Origin: Pararge aegeria
Lineage: Eukaryota > Arthropoda > Insecta > Lepidoptera > Nymphalidae
Direction: 5' to 3'
Length of the DNA stretch: 64,000 nt
Assembly: GCF_905163445.1 (NCBI RefSeq)
Contig: NC_053197.1
Coordinates: forward strand, 2,356,001 to 2,420,000
Shown piece by piece: positions 40,263 to 51,135 of this stretch. Both the position numbers and the translations under genes were made by a program. Under the pieces are notes generated by a model. That model was not told the origin of the DNA, ran no database searches, and saw only the letters and a list, made by a program, of their open reading frames with translations. Each line of letters begins with the position of its first letter. Position 1 is the stretch's first letter.

Positions 40263-40450
40263 CTAGCTATTTAGCCCGCCTTCTTAACCCGAGTTTTTGA
40301 AGGTTTTTTACCAATCCTGTGGGAAAAGTTTATTCTTCTCAGATAAAAAATAGCCTATATTACTCTCTGTTCTTTTAAGTGACGCTATGCCTAAAATTAA
40401 TTGGGTGCTTCGTTAGTGCTTGAATTAAGGACAAATGAATAAAAAAACTG
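40263..40450 (-). mobile_element. HLR copy
   Basis: CTAG at 40263-40266 marks the 3' end in minus orientation. Then come tttagcccgccttcttaacc, aaaaaatagcctatattact, gacgctatgcctaaaattaa and cttgaattaaggacaaatg. The 5' end is missing. Confidence 0.6.
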
Positions 40451-40599
40451 TTTCATTTGTTATATTAGGATTTAAAATCCTCAAGAATCAAGAATCACAA
40501 GAATCAAGAATTCAGATTTATTTTTAATATGCAAAGCAAGAATTGATCGTTTGTATTCATATCAACCAATGAAGTCAACCATTCCGCACTTATCCAAAC

Positions 40600-40685
40600 A
40601 GGTGGGCTACGGCCTAAGCCCGTCTTATTCTGAGAGTAGCCCATTGCCCGTTGTGGGCCGTTAATGGATCGACGATAATAAATCA
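40600..40685 (+). mobile_element. SINE-B 3' end
   Basis: Text ggtgggctacggcctaagcc, cgtcttattctgagagtagc and gttgtgggccgttaatggat is the SINE-B 3' region, ending in a weak gat/ata tail. Confidence 0.6.
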
Positions 40686-41078
40686 GGGTAATGCTCTCTT
40701 ATTTGGACATCGGAATATAATTAAACATGTACAAAATATCAAAGGCTCGCTCCAAGTATTTCTTGCTTCAAACTTCAGATTGATTAAACTTGAAATTGAG
40801 TAGAAAACTAAACACAAGTATTTTCAATTTGTTCCCGCTAAATAAGGTTTTTGGCTTGATATTTAGATGATAACGGGAAATTTTGAAACGATATTCATTC
40901 ATTATTAATTTCTGTACGTTTACAGAATTTAAATATTCCTATCTAAATTATATGTACTTCTTATATCTATGTTTTGTTTTTTTGGAACGCTAAACGAGTA
41001 GTGTTACAGGTTTGTCTACTGTGCAGCTGACTGTTTAAATACACAAACTATGTAATACTGTTAGTGTATTTGTGTGGA

Positions 41079-41260
41079 TCTCAATAAGTTCAAAGTTTAT
41101 ATAGGTCGTAGGCTTATAGAAAATTCCTATTATAGTATGAGTATGAACTGCTTTAACATCATGGTTAATTATTAACTGACGTAGATGGTGGAAAAAAACC
41201 CCATAGGTACCCGGCTAAGTTAAGCTGCTAGCTGTAGTTTTAAGGTAACGACTGTAGTTA
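41079..41260 (+). mobile_element. LINE-B fragment, left of LINE-C insertion
   Basis: Contains ctcaataagttcaaagttta (last reverse-transcriptase codons), ggcttatagaaaattcctat and taggtacccggctaagttaa. It is interrupted after tagtta (41255-41260) and continues at 41808. Confidence 0.75.
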
Positions 41261-41807
41261 GGTTTAGGTTTTAAGACATTTATTCCCATAAAAAGACCTA
41301 AGTCACTTACATAGGAAACTTAGTTTTCTATAATAAATTAATACACTTCGCCATTAGACTAAACTAAATTCAATTTTACTATTATCTACTCATTCAATGC
41401 ATTCGTCTTTAAATTTATTGGTATTACTTAATATATAAGAAGCTAATTTAGTTTTGAATACATTGAATGAGTTTACATTTTTTATAAGTATAGGTATTTT
41501 ATTATAAAATTTGGCGCCTTCAAAGGTAAGGGTTTTATAGGTAGGTATTAGGGTAAATTTGTTCTTGTTCTAGGTAAGGTAAGGAAACTGGCTCGACGAG
41601 TTTTATTTTTCTTTTTTGTGAAAGTGATATTAGTGTGGATTGTTTTGTTTATTGATTTTCTAATAAAGATGCACGTGCTATATATATATAATTGATGAAT
41701 GTTCATTATTTTAGTATCACTATAGATTTTTTTGGTGGAAGTTTGAAAAGGATATTGGAAAAGAGTTTTTAATATTTTATTTTGAGCAGTTTGTAGATGA
41801 GCTAATC
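41261..41807 (-). mobile_element. LINE-C insertion in LINE-B
   Basis: A minus-strand, 5'-truncated LINE of about 547 bp. The 6-bp word TAGTTA flanks it (41255-41260 and 41808-41813), as expected for target-site duplication. Its 3' tail includes aaaacctaaacc. Its coding part is at 41390-41807. Confidence 0.8.
41390..41807 (-). pseudogene. LINE-C reverse transcriptase C-terminal remnant
   Basis: Minus frame: LQTAQNKILKTLFQYPFQTS, TKKIYSDTKIMNIHQLYIYS, FIRKSINKTIHTNITFTKKK, RRASFLTLPRTRTNLP. A frameshift follows at about 41548; the next frame continues TLTFEGAKFYNKIPILI and ends with a TGA at 41390-41392. LQxxQNKxLKTLF, then (F/Y)xGxKFYNxIP is the usual C-terminal layout of a Jockey/CR1-like reverse transcriptase. 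One frameshift over about 135 codons suggests a relatively young copy. Confidence 0.8.
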
Positions 41808-41905
41808 TAGTTATCACCATCATCTCACAATAATAGAAACTCTTATAATATGTACAAACGCTTCATATTTGCCAGTGATATGTGCCTACAGGAATAAATA
41901 TTTTT
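41808..41905 (+). mobile_element. LINE-B fragment, right of LINE-C insertion
   Basis: Resumes with tagttatcaccatcatctca, tgtacaaacgcttcatattt, gccagtgatatgtgcctaca and ggaataaata. Together with 41079-41260 it restores a LINE-B 3' end. Confidence 0.75.
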
Positions 41906-42841
41906 TAAATAGAATTTGAGTTTGTGTGGATGTTACATCGCACCTCTCGAACTGTTATATGTATAAATTAGGCTTTTCTATAATTTTCTCAAAATACCGT
42001 GAACTCTAAAAATCCATTGGTAAAATAGGATTTTAGCCCTTCCCATTCCCAAGAATGGGTTAAGGCATGGGTTTTAGTGGTGTAGATTCTACCGAGATTC
42101 CTCTCGGCAAGAAACTCTGTAGTTATTATTAGAATCGATATTGTCTATTATTGTCCCAATATCGCCCACTAAATCGTTATATTTAGGTATTCAATTAGAT
42201 TAGTAAACGTCATGCTAAATCTCTGAATAGCCTTAAAACATTTCAACACCAGAACCTTATCAAAAAGTACTTAAAAGTCGCAAACGTGATAAAAATGTCG
42301 CAAAATGCGTTAATTCCCAAAGTTTTCAAACAAGTTGAACATGAAAAGTGTTGCCGACTGAAAATATGAGTATCTAATTCGCAAGTCGAAAACTGCGCAA
42401 AGTAGGGTGAACATCTGTTGGGAGGTATGAGGAACTTTTTGAACTTTTATTTACTTACATTAAAATATTTTTCGACATAACTTTATTTGAAAGACTTTTT
42501 TATGAGACTCAAATCAAATTGCTTAATGTCATTTAATGTTTCTTCTCATTTGAATAGTTTTTTATTCACTTACTAACTTATTTTTTTTATTTCAAGCAGG
42601 CCTATTTATAATTCCAATTAGAAGGAATTGGATTTGTTAATAATATTTACAAACTAGAATTAATATTTACAAAAAATATAAGCAGTAGGTACTGTTCACT
42701 TCTATTTTAATAGTTGATTGTGATTAAAATTAAATTTTATTATTTATTGATACTTTTAGCTCAAGCATACACTTCCATTTAGTATCTCTCATAATAGCAG
42801 GAACTGGTGAAGAGGCGGAAATTATTCTATTTAATACTAGC
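41906..42841. other. Mostly unassigned DNA
   Basis: A LINE-F word (gattctaccgagattcctct, cggcaagaaactctgtagtt) lies at 42087-42125 in minus orientation. Another LINE-like end (atttcaagcaggcctattta) is at about 42590. The rest is unrecognised. Confidence 0.4.
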
Positions 42842-43130
42842 TGTTACCGTTGACCAAAACTTGGAAACCGGTAAAAAATTCAATCCGGTTTCATTAATGT
42901 ATCCTGGTTTTAGAATCATTTACGTTAAGGTTTCTGTTGGGTTTATTAACCGGTTAAAGATATTATCAGTTAGTGTTAATGTGCATTTTTACATAAACTA
43001 ACTGGTGCACAAAAGAATCGCATTATTAAACTTTGAAAAAAAAAATATCAATTACAAACCGGTATGATAAAGAATTATATTTCAACCGATTTGATAACCA
43101 AAATGAACCGGTTCGAAGCCCTGGTCGAAG
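42842..43130 (-). repeat. CCGGTT-rich segment, probable repeat
   Basis: The word ccggt or its complement accgg recurs within aaaccggtaa (42865), aatccggttt (42883), aaccggttaa (42949), aaaccggtat (43056) and gaaccggttc (43107). It ends tcgaagccctgg, whose complement cagggcttcgaaccgg looks like a transposon end. Similar words appear at 30340-30470. No second terminus is identified. Confidence 0.45.
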
Positions 43131-43366
43131 TGATTTTGTCGTCACCGATTTATGTCGATAAAATCATGTGATGTTTAACGTTTTAGAAATAGGATTGCTA
43201 TTTCTGGTTAGAAACAAAGCACTTTTAGAAGGCCTTCCACACTCCACGGTCTTTTTATCAAGAATCTCCTTGCTCTTTGCTCTGGTTCTACCTAAACTAG
43301 CCTTCCTATATTCGGATTGCAACTCCAAAACTTTAAGACATCAAGTGTTACGTTCCTCATTATCAA

Positions 43367-43598
43367 CTCATTACCAGCCCACTACAGAGCCTGTTATAGG
43401 CCGTAGTTCACCACGCTGGCCAAGTGTGGATTGGTAGACTTTATAATATTTTGGGGAACTCTGTAACTTGTAAATTTCCTCGCGACACTTTCCTTCAACA
43501 TTAAAGCAAGTGGAAAGTTCGAGGTGTGTGGTGGAGGTCGAACTCTGTCCCCCCGTAAGGGAAGCTGAAGCTTCAACGACTAGGCTATCACCACTCAT
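43367..43598 (-). mobile_element. SINE-B, near full length
   Basis: Minus orientation: attaccagcccactacagag, ggccgtagttcaccacgctg, gccaagtgtggattggtaga, gcgacactttccttcaacat, then the complement of the head (gtcgaactctgtccccccgt ... cgactaggctatcaccactc). The A box reads as tagcctagtcgt on the minus strand. Confidence 0.8.
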
Positions 43599-44016
43599 CA
43601 TGTCTTACAGTAACATAAAAAAATATTATAAGCAAAAGCATATATACCCTACCGAAACCGGTAGACACGGAACGATATCGTCACGTACCGCACCAGCCAT
43701 TCCCGTTCGAAATCAAAGCGCTTTGAGTGCAAGTACGCCGTTACGTGAACGAATACATTCCCAGTTTGTTCGGTGCTCCTACGTAACACATTACCTTTGT
43801 TCTGCGCGCGTTAAAACCGTTGACACGCATATTCATGGGACTGCAAATAAACACTTCCGAAGGCTGTGTACTTGAATGCTGTGAACGAACTACTGTGTTC
43901 TTTGAATGTTTGTGAACGATGACGTGTTTAATTGCGACTTGAAGGAAGTGAGGCGTGCTTGAAATCAACGTCTGAGTGCCAAGTGTGAGATTATCTACCT
44001 ACATCTTCTTCTTTGA

Positions 44017-44222
44017 GGGCCGATTGGCGTAGTTTGCAGCGAGTTTCTGAGTCCAAGACCATGGGTTCGAATCCCACTGTTGAAAAATGTTTGTGAAAAT
44101 CATGAATGTTTTTTTAGTGTCTGGGTGTTTATATGTATATTCTAAGTATTTATGTGTATAATTCATAAAAATATTCATCAGTCATCTTAGTACCCATAAC
44201 ACAAGCTATGCTTACCTACATA
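44017..44222 (+). mobile_element. SINE-A, 3' end truncated
   Basis: Head ggccgattggcgtagtttgc with B box gggttcgaatccc. The body contains aatgtttttttagtgtctgg, gtgtttatatgtatattcta and agtcatcttagtacccataa, then acaagctatgcttacc. The ggctagatggcgatg block and the tail are replaced by other sequence, although gcgccatctagtt appears nearby at 44260. Confidence 0.85.
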
Positions 44223-44340
44223 TTCGAAAATTAACTATGATTTATATGGGATCGAAGGAGCGCCATCTAGTTAAAATTCTGGGAACCAATATTCAAGTAG
44301 AAGTAATTGGTTTTTGTAATTCCTTCTGATAATACCTTTA

Positions 44341-44404
44341 TAAAGAGGAAATTACGTTTATTTCTGCTTATTAATAAGCAGAAATAAACGTAATTTCCTC
44401 TTTA
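44341..44404. repeat. Perfect 64-bp palindrome without spacer
   Basis: The 32 bases at 44341-44372 (starting taaagaggaaattacgttta) are the exact reverse complement of 44373-44404. There is no loop and no mismatch. The flanks do not continue the symmetry, and no target duplication was noticed. Such sequences are unstable in many cloning and replication settings, so the structure could be recent or could be an assembly artefact. Confidence 0.95.
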
Positions 44405-45011
44405 ACTTTTTTAATTAAACGATTTAATATGTATACTTAATAAAAAGATTATAGCACCCGATGCGGATTACCTCTACTGAAATTCCGCGATTGTCCATAA
44501 AATCAGGAAAAGGCGAACACTCAAAGTCATTGAGGTAATCCTAACACAAAATTTTATTTCATAATTTTGAATGGAAATTGAGTTGACAATATAAAGGGTG
44601 TGTGATTAAGACCGCCGGGCAGAACTGAAAACAATAACTGCGTTTTTATAATCTTTAATGTTTATAATGTTTTTCCACACCTCACAAGCTCACAACGTTA
44701 GCCAAATAATTCTAAAAATAATTATTATTACGTACCAATAATAACTATTAAATTAACAAAGACAATTATTAGGTATGAATTGCATATACTAAACACAGCG
44801 TTACAACAGCGAATAGCAGGTGCCTGTACCTGTACGCTCGGGTACACTCGGTGTTCCCGAGTTCAACCGATCAAGCATTTCATCCCGGAGCGTGACGGTT
44901 CAGCCTCACTCACTACCTACAGAAAAACCTGTGTGCGGTTCTCCGAAAGGAGTTTTCACTTCAAAAACTGATAGCTCAAATCGGCAACGTTTGTAATACA
45001 AAGGGAATGTG
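44405..45011. other. Unassigned, with a GC-rich block
   Basis: A block at about 44800-44960 (ggtgcctgtacctgtacgct, cgggtacactcggtgttccc, catcccggagcgtgacggtt) is GC-rich against AT-rich flanks. No frame or repeat family is recognised in it. Confidence 0.35.
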
Positions 45012-45170
45012 CTATCGGACGCAAAATGGCTAACTAATTTATTCATAGATCCAGGAATCAGAAAACCAGGAACTTGCATGATACCATTTTGATTTTGAAC
45101 TAACAGCAGCTTGCTTTCCTATAGATATCATATTCACTAGTGATTTTCGACGGTCCGACCATTGAAATAT
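45012..45170 (+). repeat. R7 repeat, fragment
   Basis: Text gctatcggacgcaaaatggc, taactaatttattcatagat shares its order with 45625-45800 and 48190-48370. It leads straight into a SINE-C head. Confidence 0.4.
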
Positions 45171-45436
45171 TTTTGATGGCGCAACGGAGTGCTGTGAATT
45201 TAAGTAGGGGTTCCCGGGTTTGATTCCCGACATGGGCTAATTGGGAATTTATACTTTCTGAATTTTCTCTGGTCTACCACCCTATCGACCCGGTGCGATT
45301 TCGCGTAGAAACCGAATGGGTATGTCTACCATACTCGCTTACAGGTTAGCCTGCTACCATCTTAGATTGCATCATCACTTTCTACAAGGTCAGATTGCAG
45401 TCAAGGGCAAACTTATAGTTGAATAAAATTATATAT
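45171..45436 (+). mobile_element. SINE-C, full length
   Basis: A box TGGCGCAACGGA at 45177-45188 and B box GGTTTGATTCCC at 45217-45228. The body contains ttgggaatttatactttctg, taccaccctatcgacccggt, caggttagcctgctaccatc, ttagattgcatcatcacttt and cagattgcagtcaagggcaa, and it ends ttgaataaaatta. This is the reference copy of SINE-C. The B box has one change (T for C), so promoter activity is doubtful. Confidence 0.85.
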
Positions 45437-45447
45437 ATAGTAGCGGA

Positions 45448-45545
45448 CCCCAGCGCCATCTGTCGGGCTGATTTGTGAATCTAAACCATCCAGGGTGCCA
45501 CCCAAATGCATACCAAAAAAGCTTAAATTAAAAAAATTGTCGTAA
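45448..45545 (+). repeat. Interspersed repeat with agcggaccccagcgccatct
   Basis: Text agtagcggaccccagcgcca, tctgtcgggctgatttgtga, atctaaaccatccagggtgc, cacccaaatgcataccaaaa resembles a repeat that I recall from several lepidopteran genomes, possibly Helitron-related. No end structure could be confirmed. Confidence 0.45.
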
Positions 45546-45624
45546 TTGGCTGCAGACAGAAACAACGTGAACCCAACTAAGGACGCCGCAATGTGGCCTT
45601 GGCTTTAATGATATCGACGACTTG

Positions 45625-45800
45625 CAGTGCAAAGTGAATATGGTATGGCCACTAAATGACTTGCCAATTTATTCATAGACGGGACCCACTTCGATGCTTT
45701 GCTTTGGAGCAGCACGGAAGTAAGTCTGTGAGGCTTACTAGCGATGTAACTCTGATTAATAAATGCCAGATTATTGGAGCTTACTTGTAGTGTACGATTC
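45625..45800 (+). repeat. R7 repeat
   Basis: Contains tgccaatttattcatagacg, ggacccacttcgatgctttg, gagcagcacggaagtaagtc and gattaataaatgccag. It aligns with 48190-48370. Confidence 0.5.
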
Positions 45801-46461
45801 TGTAAATTGTGCTATTCAAAACATTAGTTATTTAAAACAATTTTTAAAGTTTTTAAGGGCACATAAAAATTATGAATAAAATTGTTTATGCAATAAAAAG
45901 AAACTGAAGAAAAAATGAGAAGTGTAAGATTTTTATTATACAATCTCACCTATGAAACTCTCAAAATATACAATTGAGAATCGAACCTGAGATCTTCAGG
46001 TAAATCCTTATCATTACTCTGAGTTTATACTACCAACACCCAGGACTGTTATCAAAATACTATATATAATATATTAAACACATAGTGAAAGGAACGTGCC
46101 AGAATTTGACGGAACTAAATTAAACTTAGCCTAAACGATGTGTAAAACTTATTATTTTAAATGTGACTTACGCTAATTATTCACTAATCCTCTAATTGTA
46201 GCGTCTAGATGTAATACGAACCAAAAGGAATAAAAAATAATTTCCAACAATGAGTTTGACCTGTAGGTACTTTTAGTGAAGTGAATTTTCCAAGTAATAA
46301 AACATTGTTAGCGACAAAGTAAAATTTACCAAATATTGATTGGTTTAGCATGAGGCAGACTTTATTTATTTTCCCGAAATTTTGTAGTTTCGGCGACATT
46401 TATATAAATTGCCACATAATATATTAAAGTAAGTTCAACTACTCACTCACTTTCTTAATTG
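45801..46461. other. Unassigned DNA
   Basis: No gene or repeat is recognised. Confidence 0.45.
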
Positions 46462-47212
46462 AATTCAAATTCAAATTTCATTTATTTCAAGTAGGCCTAA
46501 TAAATAAGCACTTTTGAAACGTCAAGTCAGTCTGTTCGTAGTGACTCTACCACCGGTTCGGAAGGCAGATTCCACTGAGAAGAGCCGGCAAGAAACTCAG
46601 CAGATTGCTCTTTTCCAACATCATTTTAAAGTTTAACAATCTTTAGAATTTATCTGTTTTGTGAGATATGAGAGCGGAGTGGCCTGCTTCCAAGCAGCCT
46701 TGTTTTAAGGAATTCATCAATCGTGTAATTACCACGATTTGTTAAATGTGTTTTAATATATTGTTTAAAGTTAGGTAAAGGTAGATCTAATATTACCTTC
46801 GGTATCATGTTATAAAAGCATATACCCATCCCCACAAAGGATTTCTGTACTTTTCTCAGACGATATGCAGATATCACTAATTTATGTCCGTTTCTAGTTA
46901 GTCGAATGTTTATATCGACTATTTGTTTATAATTACTTATGTTTTGTTTAATAAAGATAATATTATTATAAATATATTGCGAGGCTACTGTAAGTATTAT
47001 ATACATATTTCTTTAAATTTGGTACGAAGGGATTCGCGTGACCTAAGTTTAAATATCGATCGCACAGCTCTTTTCTGTAGTATAAATATAGTTTCTGTTT
47101 CACCAGCTCTGCCCCATAACAAGATCCCATACGACATTACACTATGGAAGCAGTTTCAACATCTGATAACTGTCTCATTTTTCTGACAGCATAAGCAGCT
47201 GAGCTGAGCTTA
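46462..47212 (-). mobile_element. LINE-F, longest copy
   Basis: A minus-strand, 5'-truncated element. The 3' UTR at left has caaattcaaatttcatttat, ttcaagtaggcctaataaat, tgttcgtagtgactctacca, ccggttcggaaggcagattc, gagaagagccggcaagaaac and tcagcagattgctcttttcc. Coding sequence of the reverse transcriptase C-terminal half runs from about 46650 to 47212. This copy defines LINE-F for the other fragments. Confidence 0.85.
46650..47212 (-). pseudogene. LINE-F reverse transcriptase remnant
   Basis: In order on the minus strand: SSAAYAVRKMRQLSDVETAS, MSYGILLWGRAGETETIFIL, QKRAVRSIF, then the open frame at 46650-47006 with ILTVASQYIYNNIIFIKQNI, RLTRNGHKLVISAYRLRKVQ, SFVGMGICFYNMIPKVILDL and IKTHLTNRGNYTIDEF. 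AAYAVRK....V..A..VYFxxFHSxMSYGIxxWG...(x)IFxLQKRAxRxI is characteristic of non-LTR reverse transcriptases. A deletion removes the YFxYFHS segment and frames shift, so it is a dead copy. The YxDD catalytic core is missing. Confidence 0.85.
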
Positions 47213-47283
47213 CCCGCTAGTGTCTCGATATGGGCTTAGCTGAGTTAGCCGGGCGGTCAAAGGAAACCTCGTGGTCCACTAAA

Positions 47284-47545
47284 TCTGCAGAGTGGCGCAG
47301 AAGGCAGCGACCCTGCTTTCTTTGTCCAAGGCCGTGAGTTCGATTCCCACAACTGGAAATTGTTCGTGTGATGAACATGCATGTTTTTCAGTGTATTGGT
47401 GTTAACTGTATATAATGATAAGTATTTGTGTATATTATTCATAAAAATATTCAGCAGTCATTTAGTAGCCATAACATAAGCTACGCTAACTTTGGGGCTA
47501 GATGGCGATGTGTGCATTGACGTAGTATATTTATTTATTTATATT
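47284..47545 (+). mobile_element. SINE-A, full length
   Basis: Head gagtggcgcagaaggcagcg (A box) and gagttcgattcccac (B box). The body contains attgttcgtgtgatgaacat and gcatgtttttcagtgtattg. The end is tggggctagatggcgatgtg, tgcattgacgtagtatattt and an attta tail. Confidence 0.85.
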
Positions 47546-48052
47546 TACTAAATCTTCTTTTATTTAATCTTCCTTTGTGCTGTTCGCTAGTTTCCATTTT
47601 TTTCTAGGGTTTCTTGTTACTTGCTCAAAGAAAAAGTTTGTAGAGTTCTGTAGTAGTGGAGTTTATAAGAGTGGTGGATGTTTTCAATTAAAAAATGTAC
47701 TTAAGTATATAATGTAAGTTAGTATATAATGTATTAAAGTATATAATGTAAATAAGTAATATTAAGAAAAAACTGAAGTCCTTCTTTTTAAGTAACTTAT
47801 GATCATTTTTATACACAACATGGTAAACTGGCAATAATGTTCTGTAGTTAACGTACCTAGACTTAACTCTCTGTTAGCATATATTACAAACCTGGGTGGT
47901 TTTCTGATGCTAGCTATAAGTATTTTTTATTTTTTTTGGAAACTTTATGTAATAAATAAATAATAAATAATAAAATAAATAAAGTAAATAATGTACAATG
48001 TGTAGGGCGACAATTTATAGGGTGTGCATGCACTTTGAAGATGCCAAAAACA

Positions 48053-48103
48053 CATACACACACGCAAACATACACACACACACACACACGCACGCACGCA
48101 CAT
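48053..48103 (+). repeat. (CA)n microsatellite
   Basis: Imperfect CA/CG dinucleotide run (acacacacacacacacgcac). No element boundary is seen next to it. Confidence 0.85.
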
Positions 48104-48189
48104 GCAGTTGCTATTGCGTGGGGGATTAAAAATTGTATCGAATTCTTATCGTGCCATAATACAAGCGTCAGTACATATCAGTGATGACT

Positions 48190-48370
48190 CGTGTCAACTA
48201 TCGCTATCGAAAGCAAAATTACTTGCTAATGAAATGATAGACGGGAGCACTTGCGTGCCGATGCCTACATTTTGAGCATCACGGAAGTAATTCTGTGATA
48301 TTAAGCCTGCCTATCGATATCAAACTGATTAGCAAATGCTAGCGAATCGTCCATTCCCAACCATTGATTT
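48190..48370 (+). repeat. R7 repeat
   Basis: Contains gtgtcaactatcgctatcga, aaatgatagacgggagcact, gagcatcacggaagtaattc, tgtgatattaagcctgccta and aactgattagcaaatgctag. It is the most complete R7 copy. No inverted ends are seen. Confidence 0.5.
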
Positions 48371-49107
48371 AGAGTGTAGCGGATGCTCGTTTCCATCGAC
48401 ATTATTTTGACAAGGAAATGCTTGCGAAATTCACTGCTCTGAAACAAGCTTTACTGTTCCAAACGACAAATGTTTCAAATTTTGTGATAAAGAAGCATCT
48501 ATAATTCACACCCCTTTTATCAGAGAGCTAAAGTGCTCAGAAACGCTAAAGTAGAATAAAATTAAAACGTTATAAAGCTTGTTATTACTTACACACTAAC
48601 CATATTACAGTTCTGATCCTATTAAAAAAGACGTGCAGGGGAGCGTGGGGCGTGCCGGTAGACGTGAAAACTAAATCTATGTACATATATATATAATATA
48701 GATAAATATAAACATAAATATATATACACAGTATACATGTAGCACATGGGGAGTGTGAGGTGGCGATAACGATAGTTTTACGCGTTTTATTCACCCAAAA
48801 GTACACAATAAAAAGGAAAGCGTTTGCTGACGATGACGCGAGTTCCATGATTTTCGTTTACTCAAAAAGTTTTTAACGCGCCTACGGATGTTTTCAATAC
48901 GTAGTGACTTATTAGTATTTAAGTAGTAAATGTATACACAGTTAATGTTTTGATAGTGTCTTTAAATGCTAAATATTTTTAAAAATCCTTTTTAACAATT
49001 TTATTTATCTAGTAGCCATTCATTTTATATGTATATATAGAAATATTTAATATATATATTTAAAATAGTATAGTATTTAAGGTAGTATGTTTGTTTATGT
49101 TCTTGAG
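48371..49107. other. Unassigned DNA
   Basis: TA-rich simple sequence lies near 48680-48730 and 49020-49070. No gene is recognised. Confidence 0.45.
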
Positions 49108-49240
49108 AGTTGTCTGGAAGAGATTGCTTTAGAAATAAGGCCGCCTTTGCATAACAATGGTTTTATAAATTTATTATTGTAAGTTTGTTTTTTTTCCTAT
49201 GAATTTGTCTGCAATAAAGCGTTCATCATCTCATCTATCC
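49108..49240 (+). mobile_element. LINE-A 3' end
   Basis: Text agttgtctggaagagattgc, tttagaaataaggccgcctt, tgcataacaatgg, then gaatttgtctgcaataaagc and a (CATC)n-like tail (tcatctcatctatccatctg). Confidence 0.7.
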
Positions 49241-50701
49241 ATCTGTCTATTTTGATACTTTGTTCAGTTTTACATTAGGGCTTTACGCAGGGGAGAAGCC
49301 AATATCCCAACAGGAATAGACTCCGAAATCTCGCCATCCCTAGTCCAATATTCTAACGTAGAAACATCATATTATCATACTATTTCGTTAATAATCTGAA
49401 TAAAACGTTCCGTATTCACCGTTCAAAGCACGTAAACTATTTGTTCTTCCTTATAAAGACACTATTAGAATATAGCTTACTCCGAAGATAGGGTGCCTCT
49501 TTTGAAGCTATACACAAAATAATCTATTTTGCAAGAATCAAAAATTAATTTAAACCTAATTGCTTTCGTGTTAGAGTTTAATATTCAACGTACAAAATTA
49601 AATGTAGATGGTCTAATTGCTTTCCTCCGGGTACGTGTATATAACCCAGGTAATAAAAATGTCTTCCTTTGAAGTTTGCATCCGTGTGAATGCGGGCGAA
49701 TACGGTAGGTAGGTACGTTATTTTATGGTTGTATTATATTAGATTTATTATTTATTAAGCATTGGTGCCATCGAAGTGGCTTTTTGGAAGTGTCACTGAA
49801 TTTCTGTGTTAAGTGTTCCTTTTATTTTATCAAGCCGAGCCCGGCAGTGTTATTTAAAGTGAAATAGACATATATATATTGTATCTATTTGCTTGATAAT
49901 CTGTATAAAATGTATTTTCCGATTATGTACTTTCGTTTGTTTAACCATAGAAAACATAATGACCGCGAGCGAGACTTGAATTGACTTGAGAGCACTTGTA
50001 TTTTAACAAAACATTTGTAACAGTCTTACGCTCTGAAACAACAGAAATGCATAATTCCCAGCGTGTGCGCGTACTCGTTTTGGTACACCCGCTGGCCTAT
50101 ATTTCAAGTATTTTCTTTTAAATTTTTTATGGTTCCAACATAATCTATCATCACAAGAATAGAATAACTTTATTTGCAAACTACACGTTTTAAAGCTGTT
50201 ACATTTATTTATATTTACAAAAAAAGTTTCAAGTAAATTGCGATACCTGGCGGGAAAATTATAATTATCATGCAAAGAATATTACGGGAAAATATAATTG
50301 TACAGTAAAATTTTAATCATGAATGTCAGTGGAAAGTAATATATAGGTCAAATGTCACAAATGTAATTTTGTTGTAAAGAATCATTAACAGTATAAAAGT
50401 TCTTTATATTGTTATCGTATATTTAGACGAACAAACCACATATGTACACAAATGAACTTAAACAATAACATCATTTACAAAAATATTCAGTCAATTAACA
50501 TTTGTTTGTACTAATTAACATAACGAAACAATAATATGATTAAAATACTAATAACAAAAGAAATAAGTTTAAGTTGATTCATAAATTAAAATAAATACTA
50601 TTAACTACAATTTGTTATTAAAAAACTAACAACATACCAATAAACTTTTCTCAACTATAATCTAAACGTGTAACTTCTACATGATAACAAATTAAATAAA
50701 A
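49241..50701. other. Unassigned DNA
   Basis: One LINE-like end (gaataactttatttgcaaac) lies near 50160. The 90-codon minus-strand open frame at 50003-50275 crosses this and resembles no family. Nothing else is recognised. Confidence 0.4.
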
Positions 50702-51135
50702 AATCAAAATTTATTTCTACAAGTAGGCATAATATAAGAACTTTTGAAACGTGAATGAAACGTGAAGTCTGTCTGTTTGTAGTGACTCTATCACCGGTTT
50801 GAAAGACATATTTTACCGAGAAGAAGCCGGCAAGAAACTCAGCAGTTGCTCTTTTCCAACATCAAATATTTACATTTTAAAATTAATTTTTTTATCTTAT
50901 GAGAGATGAAAGCGGAACCGGATGTTTCAAAGCAACCTTGTAATTAAGAAATAAGATATAGACACCTACCTTTAATAAATGTAGTTTAACATATTCTTTA
51001 CACTTACGCATTGGTAGGTCCAAAATTACCTTCGGAATCATATTATATAAGCGTTTACTCAATTCCACAAGTAACGACACTATTTCATGATCATTTCTTG
51101 TAAGTTGACTGTTTGTTGGTTCTGTAATTTCGTAA
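50702..51135 (-). mobile_element. LINE-F copy
   Basis: 3' UTR in minus orientation (aatttatttctacaagtagg, gtctgtttgtagtgactcta, agaagccggcaagaaactca, gcagttgctcttttccaaca). It is followed by coding remnants that read SQLTRNDHEIVSLLVE and KRLYNMIPKVILDLPM, the same segment as in 46650-47006. The element ends near 51135. Confidence 0.75.

Noticed and set aside
43510..43875. 121-codon open frame
   Set aside because: The first 30 residues are antisense to a SINE-B head, and the remainder shows no known domain.
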